NCBI RefSeq assembly: GCF_050948175.1
Contig: NC_135199.1
Coordinates: 12,094,501 to 12,158,500, forward strand
Origin: Xylocopa sonorina
Lineage: Eukaryota > Arthropoda > Insecta > Hymenoptera > Apidae
Direction of reading: 5' to 3'
DNA: 64,000 nt
Shown in pieces: positions 46,416 to 55,145 of the stretch (positions are counted from its first letter, which is position 1; each line of letters opens with the position of its first letter). The notes beneath the pieces were generated by a model. That model saw only the letters and a list, made by a program, of their open reading frames with translations. It did no database searches and was not told the DNA's origin. The position numbers and the translations under genes were made by a program.

Positions 46416-48033
46416 GTACGCCGTGCAATAGGGAGAGCAAAACGGAGGATGCGACAATATCCGGCGCGCCGGCGTCCGACAACTGATAACGCCAAGGGAT
46501 GTTTATGTATGTGTTCATAATATGTTTCGAGTTATGTTCAACCCCTTCGAAGCATCGAGGCTATCCGTAGAGAGCCGCTCGAAATTACGGAAATGCGAAA
46601 TTGCTCGAAAACGAACAATACGTTCGCGAAATCTCTGGTGAAAACGGTGCTCGTAATCGAGCGGACGAAAGAAACGAGAGACCTCTCGACCTTTTAACGC
46701 TCGCCGTAATACGGGTACGATGAATGCCCACTAAATATATAATTTTCGGCGGGCGGATTTATAACCACGAGCGATCATTGAATACACGATTGAATTATAT
46801 TCGCTCGTTGTGTGCCGTTTTTACTTTCTCGATTAAAAAAAAAGAAAAAGATGTACAATTCGAGTTATTAAAAGGTTAAAGAACGAGAGACGGACGAGGT
46901 GACGCGAGAAACAGTTACGATAATTCCAGGCAAATTTTATCGATACCGAATGAATAATCCTGTAAAAAGGGAAGTACTTTCCCTGGCGACTGAATGGCTT
47001 TCGTATCTATATGTAAATAAAGTGGATGGAAAAGGAGAGAGGCAGGGAGAAAGAGAGAAGGCAGCCCGGCTGTATGGAGTGGGGAAAAAGAAGAGGCGGC
47101 CATTTCTCTCCATGGAGCTGGTGTAATTTACGCGAGGACTGAAGATAGCGAAGGGACTTAATTCACGTTCCGCCCGACGAAAAAATAGGATAGAACCACT
47201 ACCACCAGACGGAACCACCTCGTTCGCTGCTCTTAATTCTCGTTACAACGGGAACGCTGCCCTTATCCGTGGCCAATTACCTAAGCTTATTAACTATTCT
47301 GGATAAACGAACCTCCTCTCCCTCTCCGTCTCGCTTCCTCTTTCTCCTGGGAGATCTACGATCACCGGAGAGGCGGGTGCTCGTGATATCGCGGCGGTCG
47401 CGATCGCGAAAACACCGAAATTGAAACGCTCGCGAGAATGACATTCACCGAGGGAACGAGAGGAGAGGAAAGCGAGAGAGCAGCGCCGTACCCGGTCGCC
47501 GGGTCGGCCCGTGACATTCCGTTTAGCAATTATACCTCGATGGAAAAAGAGCGAGCCCTCGACACGCGGAGTCGGGCCCGGCGTACACCTCCGCCGGGTG
47601 AAATAATAGTTCGGCCTGGATGCCACACCCAGTATTGTGTTCACCCATACCCGCTGCCACCCCGTCGCCTTATGCGCGATCGCTTTGGCATTTTATGCCG
47701 GGTATACACATATCGATGATATACATGTTCCGAAGTTGGACGTACGCGCGACACATGGCCGACGGTGCGCGCGCGGTACAAGTGTACAAAACGGAGACGG
47801 ATATGATAACTGTGTGTATATAGCGTGTGGAAAGACGACAAACACGTAGGCACGGGGAGAGAGCCGCGGCTGGGTCTCCAAGATAGCGAGATACGAATGT
47901 CGAGAGAAAGAGACTGGGCGGGAGACGACGGGTAAGAGGGACGAGGAGAAGCGAAAAACGGCGAGGGAAGACGGAGGTGAGAGAACGGCGGAAAGAGGGA
48001 TAAAGAGCAAGGGGGAATGGCAGGCGGGAGAAG

Positions 48034-48034
<1 letters not shown>
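46412..48034. other. non-coding stretch
   Basis: AT-rich to 46870, then CpG-rich. Purine-biased from about 47850. Overlapping frames only; the Pro/Ser/Leu-rich minus frames of 186 and 256 codons (47641-48463) follow the GA-rich tract. Confidence 0.4.

Positions 48035-48081
<47 letters not shown>
48035..48081 (+). repeat. (GA)n microsatellite
   Basis: About 23 uninterrupted GA units. Confidence 0.97.
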
Positions 48082-48084
<3 letters not shown>

Positions 48085-48804
48085 GGTAGGGGTTAGCGGG
48101 GGTTGGTTTGGAAGAAAGGTGGGGTCGTGGAAGAACGAAAAGGGGGTTGGTGGTACGGGATGATGGCGGTGGTTCCTCCGTTCGTTCACGTTCGCTTCCA
48201 CGTCCCAGCAGACGTGCCAGCCGGTGATGTACGATTCCCTCGCGCATAGCGGGCCGCATAACTCTCGTCTTATACCTCTCGCTGAGATCTGGACGATGAT
48301 ATTGCTTATCCGCGTGTTCGAACCGCGACCCAGCCTTGAATTCCCTGGAAAACAAAGGAGCCCGCTTCGCGGAGGATACGCCGCCGCGAGAAAGATTGCC
48401 TCTCACGCCTTTTTGGGGTGGCGGTATCGAGGGGGGATGGACTTGGCAAATCCGCCCGCTCATTTCATCCGGATAAAATACTCTCGCGTGAATTTCAAAT
48501 AGGATAACATTCTGCTCAATTTATAGCTAATAAATATACGAGGGAAAGAGGAGGAGGAGTGAGAGGGAGGAGAGGTCGGATGGATTTTGCTCGTGAGGGT
48601 GCATAAAGTTTCGCGGAACCCTTATCCCCGGAATAAGCGCGATTGTTTGATGATCGCGCGTAGAAGAACGCCGATATGATGATGCGAACCCGGAGGATTT
48701 TGCGAAAGCGTACCAGTTTCGAAAGGATCGACCGGTCGTTAATCAAGGGGGATGAATTGTCGTTGCGAACTTGTTCGTAAAAGGCGCAAGAAAAGCCCGA
48801 AACG

Positions 48805-48812
48805 TATAAATT
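48805..48812 (+). promoter_or_regulatory. TATA-like box before a small open frame
   Basis: TATAAATT lies 39 bases before the ATG at 48844. There is no clear initiator at +30. The preceding 48082-48800 holds no supported exon. Confidence 0.2.
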
Positions 48813-48843
48813 GTATTATGAACCCTCCGGTGCAGCCTGAGGC

Positions 48844-49278
48844 ATGGTATTACTAAACAACGTTGTCTCTGGCCGGAAACCTTTAAAAGAATGGAATAAA
48901 GGAGACGAAGTAGAGAGGCATTTTGTGGAAGAGATAGTGGAGCGCGAGAGGGACGGAGAAGGCGGAGGAGAAGAAGGAAAGCGTCCGCCCCTTTCCTTGC
49001 GCCTCGCTCAGGGTTTCAGCTCGTGCAAGCGGTTAACGCAGCCATTTCACGCCTCGGGAAGCATCCAGTTTCCTCATCCGAATTCTAACCGAATTCACGG
49101 AAACCTCTCCACGGACAAGCTACGAGGATTTCTATTTAGCGAAGACTTGGAGGAACATGGCGGAGATGAAATTGAGAGGAATCTACTGTTCCGAATTAAT
49201 CCTTGCGTTTTTACAATAGCCGCGTGCAAGATGGCGTTTCGCCTCGCGAATTACGCGCGTACGTACACGGTAGTTTAG
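48844..49278 (+). CDS. candidate intact single-exon small ORF, 144 codons
   Basis: A true ATG (GGCATGG, G at +4) opens 144 codons to TAG at 49276-49278. The product is acidic near residues 20-45 (Glu/Gly-rich, from a purine tract), then mixed, with SSCKRLTQPFHASGS and LRGFLFSEDLEEHGGDE segments. No signal peptide, membrane segment or known domain. A TATA-like box precedes it. Among roughly 2,000 ATGs in both strands, one or two frames of this length are expected by chance, so this call rests mainly on composition. A non-coding region is the more probable alternative. Confidence 0.2.
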   Translation: MVLLNNVVSGRKPLKEWNKGDEVERHFVEEIVERERDGEGGGEEGKRPPLSLRLAQGFSSCKRLTQPFHASGSIQFPHPNSNRIHGNLSTDKLRGFLFSEDLEEHGGDEIERNLLFRINPCVFTIAACKMAFRLANYARTYTVV

Positions 49279-50140
49279 CCACCGTTCGCGAGAACGGGGA
49301 GGAGAATAGAAAATAAACGGGTGCGCGTAGATAACGAATAAGTCTGAAGGAGGGTCGAGTTAACCCGATAATCGAGATGCTTCCATCACGCAGCCCATCG
49401 ACTCGAATAACCCCCCCGTCAATGCGATCTTTCTGCCAACCCTCTAACCGTTTCGTCCCTCGTCGGTCGGTGCCGGCCGATCGAACCGGGGTTGTCCCTT
49501 AAAACTGCGATTCTTTATCGAATTAACCGGCAATTAACGGGAACGACTTGGTTTCTGGCGTCGAACAGGGGCGGGCCAGGGGGATGATACGGCCTGATCG
49601 TTTCATCGCGCACTGGAGAATCGCGCGGAACGTGATCCCCGCCAGTCGGGGACTGGCAATCAGGGGAATACACCCATTGAATCCGCGCGTACGTTGTCTG
49701 ATATCGGCGCAACATCTATTCCACGGAGAATTTCCATACAGGGCTCGACTTATGGCGGATGGTGGATGCGCGAAACCGTCGCGTGTACACACTCTATCGA
49801 ATTTTTACGACGGCCCGTTTTGCCAGTTTACCTCGTAAATCGGTGCGCGAGCGCACGCGACCCTTTCCGCGTTTTTCCCAGCCAGAATGGCCTAAAGTGA
49901 GTATCGATCAGAAAGTCTGAGGGAATTACGGTCCATGAGCGATTCTCCATTGCCTATACCAAGTGGTTATATCTGCCATACGTCGTGTGCCGTAGGAAAG
50001 GGGCGGCAACCGCAGCAGCACGACTGTCCTTCCTCTCTCACCCTCCGTCTCGCCATACCCGTACTCGGCTACCCCAATTTCACCCCCGAGAGCCAATATT
50101 TATTGATCACCCTCGAAGGCATCGTTCTGTATTCTCTCCG

Positions 50141-50173
50141 CCTCTCCCTCTCTCTCTCTCTCTCCCTCTCTCT
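50141..50173 (+). repeat. (CT)n microsatellite
   Basis: CT repeats with CCC interruptions. Confidence 0.93.
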
Positions 50174-50515
50174 ATTTCTCCTGTTCGCACGACCAGCCTT
50201 TCCTACTGGTCTCTCCCTCGATCCCCTTCTAACGCGACCTCCGCACGTTCTCTCGCGGCGAACCTTTGCTTCGTTTTTTCCCCCCTTTCTTTCCCGTTCT
50301 TTTCTTTTTCTTTACTCCACTTTCTGTTTCTTTTTCTTTTTGAGAAAAGAAGAAATACAGAGACGGCTCTCGCTCCCGTCGCGCTGTCAAGACGCTCGCA
50401 GCTGTTCGTTCGCGATCCTTCTTCACCGACCGCTGCGGGGAGGGAAAGAGTTCGTCGACGGGGAGAAGACAGAGGGAGGCAAACGGTTCGAGAACAGCAA
50501 TAGCAGCAAAACGGA

Positions 50516-50525
50516 GCTCTCTCTC

Positions 50526-50559
<34 letters not shown>

Positions 50560-50579
50560 CCTCTCCCCCTCTTTCTCTC
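50516..50579 (+). repeat. (CT)n microsatellite
   Basis: Sixty-four bases of CT repeat with a few C insertions, the longest pyrimidine dinucleotide tract in the window. Confidence 0.95.
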
Positions 50580-50909
50580 GACGCGATGAAAATTCACCCC
50601 ACGATTCTTTATTCTTGGAAGCTTGCCTCCCGTGTCGCACGAGAATGCCGCAGGACTACGTCGAATTCGTGGAAATTCGGTGGGGTACCCCCGTGGTGGT
50701 AGCAGCATCTGTGCGAGAGCACGACTCGCCCCGAATAAATCTAACCCTGACACACGATACGAATTCGGCACGAGACACGCTCGGATACCGTTTAAAACGC
50801 GGTCCACGAGACACCACGTCGGCCAGCAACCAGAAGCGCTTCATCGACTCGAGCCTTCGGCTCTCCTTGGACCAGCCGAGGGGGTTCACTTCAAATCGTC
50901 CCATAGCTG

Positions 50910-50927
50910 TCTCTCTCTCTCTCTCTC
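50910..50927 (+). repeat. (CT)n run
   Basis: Nine CT units. Confidence 0.9.
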
Positions 50928-51029
50928 GGTTCTCCGTTTGAAATCATCCCCCTCGAACCGACGCTGAAGGTTCGAGCGCGTGAAACGCGTTCTAACTGTT
51001 TAATCAAGTTTGAAGAAAGCACAACTCAC

Positions 51030-51071
51030 CTTGCAACCATGTCCAATGCGGCTTAGCAATATCTTCCTTAC
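51030..51071 (-). other. candidate recursive-splice exon (42 nt) or cassette microexon
   Basis: On the minus strand a 17-base run that is nearly all pyrimidine (CTTTTCTCTCTGTCACAG) is followed directly by GTAAGG. Forty-two bases on comes GCAAG/GTGAGT (plus 51024-51029), a consensus donor. Two frames are open. The phase-1 frame gives KEDIAKPHWTWLQ, a balanced peptide with a W-x-W; the phase-0 frame gives VRKILLSRIGHGCK. Since the exon starts with GTAAG, inclusion of its first base regenerates a 5' splice site, as at recursive splice sites with a companion exon. An ordinary 42-nt microexon of a neuronal-type gene is the main alternative. I could not assign a family. Confidence 0.42.
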
Positions 51072-51104
51072 CTGTGACAGAGAGAAAAGACTGCGTGAGG
51101 ATTG
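51072..51104 (-). other. 3' splice site of the 42-nt exon (pyrimidine tract and CAG)
   Basis: Reading the minus strand: CTCAATCCTCACGCAG, then the pyrimidine run and CAG. A second CAG lies about 21 bases upstream inside the tract. CTCAAT or CTCAC can serve as the branch point. Confidence 0.45.
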
Positions 51105-51129
51105 AGCGTTCTCTGGTTCGTACGTGCTT

Positions 51130-51148
51130 GCGCGCGCGCGCGCGCGCG
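51130..51148. repeat. (GC)n run, Z-DNA prone
   Basis: Nineteen bases of alternating G and C beginning about 60 bases upstream (minus-strand sense) of the 42-nt exon. Confidence 0.9.
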
Positions 51149-52309
51149 ATGGCCGCGTATCTGAACGGGGTAACAACGTTCGCGAGCGAGCCGAATAAAT
51201 CTTTTTCGACGATCGAATTCGACAACACCTGGGGTGGGATCGATGGCGAGGACGAGGGTCGGAGCGAGGCGAGCGGTGGCCGGGATAGCAACGCGTAGGT
51301 ACATATAATAAGAGACGTCAGTTTTTGAATTATTCGGTGAAAACTGATCACCGCCTGCGCGAAACACCGTAAATCGTTGGGAATGTTTTTAAGCAGCCCG
51401 GCCCGCGTATAATGCTAGAGGGCGCGGGCACAGGATCGATCGGTACATTTTAAAACCGAGCCAATGAGAATAACTCACGGCCCCGTCATAAATGAAGTCA
51501 TAAATCGTACTTAGCCATTCGCCTGGTCGAGCCAATATTTCGCGACAACGGACAACACAATTTTCTATCGGATAGTTCGATTTCTAGATCGGGGGGATAT
51601 CCGTATTTAAAAATATCCGCGCCAATCGGACAGGATTAAACAATTAACGATCCCCTACAGCATTCCACCGTCACCCTCTCCTTCGCGTTCCTCTCGCAGC
51701 TCGCTCGCTCTCGTTTCCTCTCCCGCATCCGTCGACGTCCGACTACCCAACTACCCACCCCCGTTCTTGTTTTTCATTTCGCTGGCGCGTGATGAAACGT
51801 CGATCGATGAGCTACTGAATGCATTTTGTGCACGCGGCCATCGCACGCCGGATTGTGTGTTCGTTAATATTCTATTAGATATCGACAAATGCGTGCCGTG
51901 TTTCAACGACACTCCGCGTTTAATCTCCTTCCCTCATTATACATTCAATCTCTCGTAAAGTGAAAATGACGTTCAGCGCTGGTGCGCGAGCCCGGTCAAT
52001 CGAGAGTTGTAGCTACGCGGAAACGCGAATCTACCCTCCGCGCTATCGTTCGCAGATTCGCGTTTCGCGATTTCGCGATCGGTCGCGTGCCAACCGAGAG
52101 AGATCTCCGCGGTCACACTTCGGGCCCACCAAGGTGGAAACCAGCATCCGCCGATCGTTATTAGAAAATGGCGCCGGCAATGAACCGCGGTTATCCTGGC
52201 CGGGCGGATCAAGGTAATCGCGCGAAATGGGAAATTTCAATTGTCGAACGACTCGCTTCAGAACGCGCGGCAATTATGCGCTCGCCTCACCGCGCCGGTT
52301 GTAACTCAC
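51149..52309. other. non-coding stretch
   Basis: C/T-rich at 51660-51760. Overlapping frames of 60-85 codons. A second GTGAGG donor-like string on the minus strand (about 52285-52290) lies just past the candidate exon below. Confidence 0.4.
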
Positions 52310-52457
52310 CGCAATAACAGAATAGTATAATCAATTCCGTAGCTCGCTCCCGCCCCCGACCTCTCCCCTGCTCCGCCTCGAATTACCGGTGCTTCGGTTA
52401 CATCGATCATTAACTCGTTTATATCGTGTAACCCGTTAGTCACGATCGCGAAACAAC
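52310..52457 (-). CDS. candidate internal coding exon, 148 nt
   Basis: Minus-strand acceptor TACCCCCTTTCCTCCG...TTTCAATAG precedes the exon, and TTGCG/GTGAGT (plus 52304-52309) ends it. Only one frame is open; it takes two bases to finish an upstream codon and reads CFAIVTNGLHDINELMIDVTE near its start and SYGIDYTILLL at its end, leaving two bases. The same frame extends back through the acceptor to an ATG (52518) with a hydrophobic stretch. A 148-nt region open in one of three frames is not rare by chance (roughly one in four), so support comes from the splice sites. Its ending phase does not fit the 42-nt exon downstream without a stop, so they need not be in the same message. Confidence 0.28.
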
Positions 52458-52761
52458 CTATTGAAAGTATAATGCAGCGGAGGAAAGGGGGTAGGTAGCC
52501 GGGCCGCGCGCGGCGCATTCTAACCAGACGCGGAGCGGTTTTACACGCGTATCAGCTACGAGCGTAGTTGGCGAGGGTAATCTAGCATCTACGAACAACT
52601 TCTTTCCTGGGCCCTGGCCAGCAGCCTCTGTCATCCATATTCCGAGTTATTTGCGCACGTGCACGGCCCCCAGCTCTCCGTTCACGCGCGTCGTCGAACG
52701 TGTAACGCGCGTGTGGGTGTCCGTGGCGGAGGGCGCGCGGGCGAGCGCGCGCGATGGTTAC
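52458..52761 (-). other. possible short intron
   Basis: If the exons on either side are real this 304-nt gap, from GTAACC to CAATAG on the minus strand, would be an intron of ordinary insect size. Splicing AG/GTAACC to the 148-nt exon would shift it into a frame that stops after a few codons. Confidence 0.18.
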
Positions 52762-52842
52762 CTACTTAAGTCAGATATTATCGGCAGAGGAGGCAATTCG
52801 ATTGCGTGTACCGAAGCATGGTGCAGCGCTGATATAGAACTA
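52762..52842 (-). CDS. candidate internal coding exon, 81 nt
   Basis: On the minus strand ATAACTAAC (a near-perfect branch point) and a pyrimidine-rich tract end in GTTTAG, followed by 81 bases and AG/GTAACC (plus 52756-52761). One frame is open through all of it and reads SSISALHHASVHAIE then LPPLPIISDLS, entering and leaving in the same phase. No family recognised. The donor is weaker than consensus. Interest lies mainly in the branch point, which is the clearest on the minus strand here. Confidence 0.25.
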
Positions 52843-52901
52843 CTAAACAGGTCGTAGATCAGACGGGTTAGTTATAACGCTGCCTCCGCTCTGTTCCCCG
52901 T

Positions 52902-52936
52902 GCCCGCCGCCACCGCCGCCGCCACCGCCGCCCCCC
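52902..52936 (+). repeat. (CCG)n trinucleotide tract
   Basis: CCG/CCA units followed by C6. On the minus strand one frame gives ATG plus eleven Gly, then HGEQSGGSVITNPSD and a stop at TAG where the acceptor above lies. It may be an upstream exon end, or chance. Confidence 0.92.
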
Positions 52937-53116
52937 ATCGACGCTGAACCAATTCCCACCGGTGTTCTGGATCATTTGGCGGCCCGCGGCCGTGAAATGC
53001 GCGCATGCACCGCCGCCGCGGTGTGCGCGCGTCCGTGTGCCTGCCCCCGCGCTATCGCGATCCTGTAATTCGCCCTTCGATGGACTCTCTATGATTTTTA
53101 GAAACGAAACCTTGAT

Positions 53117-53145
53117 AAAAAAAAAACTGAACAAAAAAAAAAAAA
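53117..53145 (+). repeat. A10 and A13 runs
   Basis: Two A runs separated by CTGAAC. On the minus strand they make a very T-rich tract ending TTCAG and ATCAAG, a possible strong acceptor for sequence at about 52990-53110. T10/C7 at 53214-53231 forms an inverted counterpart. Confidence 0.9.
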
Positions 53146-53231
53146 TAAAAAACTCCACGCGCGCCGCGGACAACCGTCCGTAGGGATTGCGCGGTCGTAC
53201 GGCTTTTTCCTCATTTTTTTTTTCCCCCCCT

Positions 53232-54920
53232 CCCAGCCGCGAGAGATACAACCGTGCGAGATTGGTCGATCGGTGGGAATAAAGTGGTATCCGCGATAGC
53301 CCGTTTCCGCGCATCGCGTTCACGCTTCACCTGTTCTATCTGGTTTCGCCATCCTCGAGCGTTCCTCCGACACCACCGGTCACCATCGATCGCATCCGAG
53401 CCGCGATTTACAAGACGCTCAACCTCCGAGCGTATTTCGAGGCGTTACGCGCGGGGATGATTCAAATTCCTTTCCGGAAGGGAGAAAGTATTCCACCGAT
53501 ATCGATCAATTTTCTACCATCCAATTTTCCCGAGAGTCACGACTCCGCCGAGAGATTCGAGAGGCGCGGGCACGATCAGCGCCGATCTTGAATGGATCGC
53601 GGTGCTGTAAATCAGCGAGGAAATCTCATATCCCGTGGGAAGTGCACGACGGCGGCGGTTTCGTTCTTTTCGCTCGTCCGGCGCTACGGCCTACGAGCGA
53701 CGAATTGATAATTCAAGAGGGCACGCGTTATTGGTTCGCGGAGTGAGCGCGACCGTTGAAAATCTGCAGACCGGTGACTTACGACACATTGCCGGTGACT
53801 GGTTATTAGATTATTGGCGGTATCGACAGCTCATGCGTTGGCTGCCGATATAGGGTGGAAGGTAGGAGTCACGGGCAGCCAGCGGGGGTGGTTCGAGCGG
53901 GAGGGCCGGCGGGTCGCGCTGCTTGTGGGTCGGTCCACGGACACCGCGTACAAATATAGAGGGGCTCGGGGGTGGACGAGAGGCGGATGGGAAAGGGGGC
54001 AGGGGGGCCAGCGGCGGTGGGACAAAATGGGGAGACCGTGATAACGATAACGTACGATCGGCATTAGCTGGCGGCTTGCTGCGGCTGATGGATGCGCTAA
54101 TTATCAGCAAGCAGGAGTTACAGTGTTTCGCGTAGCCGTCCGCGCGCACGCGGCCGATCACTATGCGTTTCCGATAGAGACCATCGCGGAAAAAGAGATT
54201 ACGCTGTGCCGCGCGCGGTGGGCTGGCGGGAGGAGAGAAAAAAAGCACGAAAAATCCGGAATTGCCAGGCATTTCGGCGTGATGGTTTTCGGGTTCGAAA
54301 ATTCGAGCGCGGATCCTCCATTTAGAATGGACGGTACACGCATTCGACCGGCTAAATCCGGATGAAACCTACATCCCGATGAAACCTTATTGCATAATTC
54401 GCGAATTCGCCATTGTTATCGCGATCGTGAAAGTGCCGGCCGGAACGGGCAACGGGAATAAAAAGTGAAAGAGGCGTCGCTCTCTGGAAATGGCTGTGAA
54501 TTTTTTCCGCAGAGCTTCGAAGAAGGTAGAGAGGATGTAGGGTAGTTCCATTCGGTTGACGGCTCGAAACGGACGCTATAGAACCGGTCGAAGCAATTTT
54601 CTTCGCTTACGTTCAATTGCGAAGGGCAGCGTTGTAGTTCTTGCGCGTCCACGTAGACCCATACGTATCCGGAAACCGCGAGCTGCGGTCTAAGCCCTAG
54701 ATGCATCTACGTAACATAATCTACGATAGCTGCCGGCGCGTATACAGCGCACGATCGGTCGAGATCCGGTGCTCCGTAATGAACATGGCGCTTGTTTATT
54801 TAATGGGAAATTCGGTGGCGCCATAAAGCTCGAAGAAGGGGGTGAAACCTATTAAATTTATGTTTTCGGTTTACCCGCTCTGACGGATCGCAATGCCCGC
54901 ACGCGTCGACCTCTAGCCAC
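53232..54920. other. non-coding stretch, no gene recognised
   Basis: CpG-rich, G-rich at 53940-54030. Overlapping frames only. A palindrome-rich region around 52070-52090 and ordinary motifs aside, nothing stands out. Confidence 0.4.
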
Positions 54921-55119
54921 CCCCCTGTCGTGGTTCAACCACCCCCTGCCCCCCAACCTCACCCACTTGCACCGCCATTTCTACCACCTACTACTCCCTT
55001 CCAATACAGCTTTCCTCTATCTCCTTTACCCTCTTTCTCTCTCTCACACACACCCTCACCCTCTCTCCTTTTGCTCGTACTCCGCTCTGTTTCTCCCTAC
55101 CCAAACGTTACACACGTCC
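54921..55119 (+). repeat. pyrimidine-rich tract
   Basis: C/T/A-rich for about 200 bases with CACACACA at 55046-55053, running into the CT microsatellite. Confidence 0.7.
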
Positions 55120-55145
55120 CTCTCTCTCTCTCTCTCTCTCTCTCT
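55120..55145 (+). repeat. (CT)n microsatellite
   Basis: Thirteen CT units. Confidence 0.95.

Larger units (their letters stand above)
49279..51029. other. non-coding stretch dominated by pyrimidine tracts
   Basis: C/T-rich from 50020 to 50345 and at 50510-50580. Frames of 192-255 codons in this part are driven by CT repeats (Ser-Leu or Arg-Glu runs). AAA/GTGAGT at 49895-49903 is donor-like after a short TTTTTCCCAG acceptor, with too little between to call. Confidence 0.4.

Noticed and set aside
47641..48463. 186- and 256-codon minus frames
   Set aside because: Open only because of the GA tract and purine bias; Ser-Leu repeat product.
50203..50807. Arg-Glu repeat protein on the minus strand
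   Set aside because: Translation of the CT microsatellite at 50516-50579.
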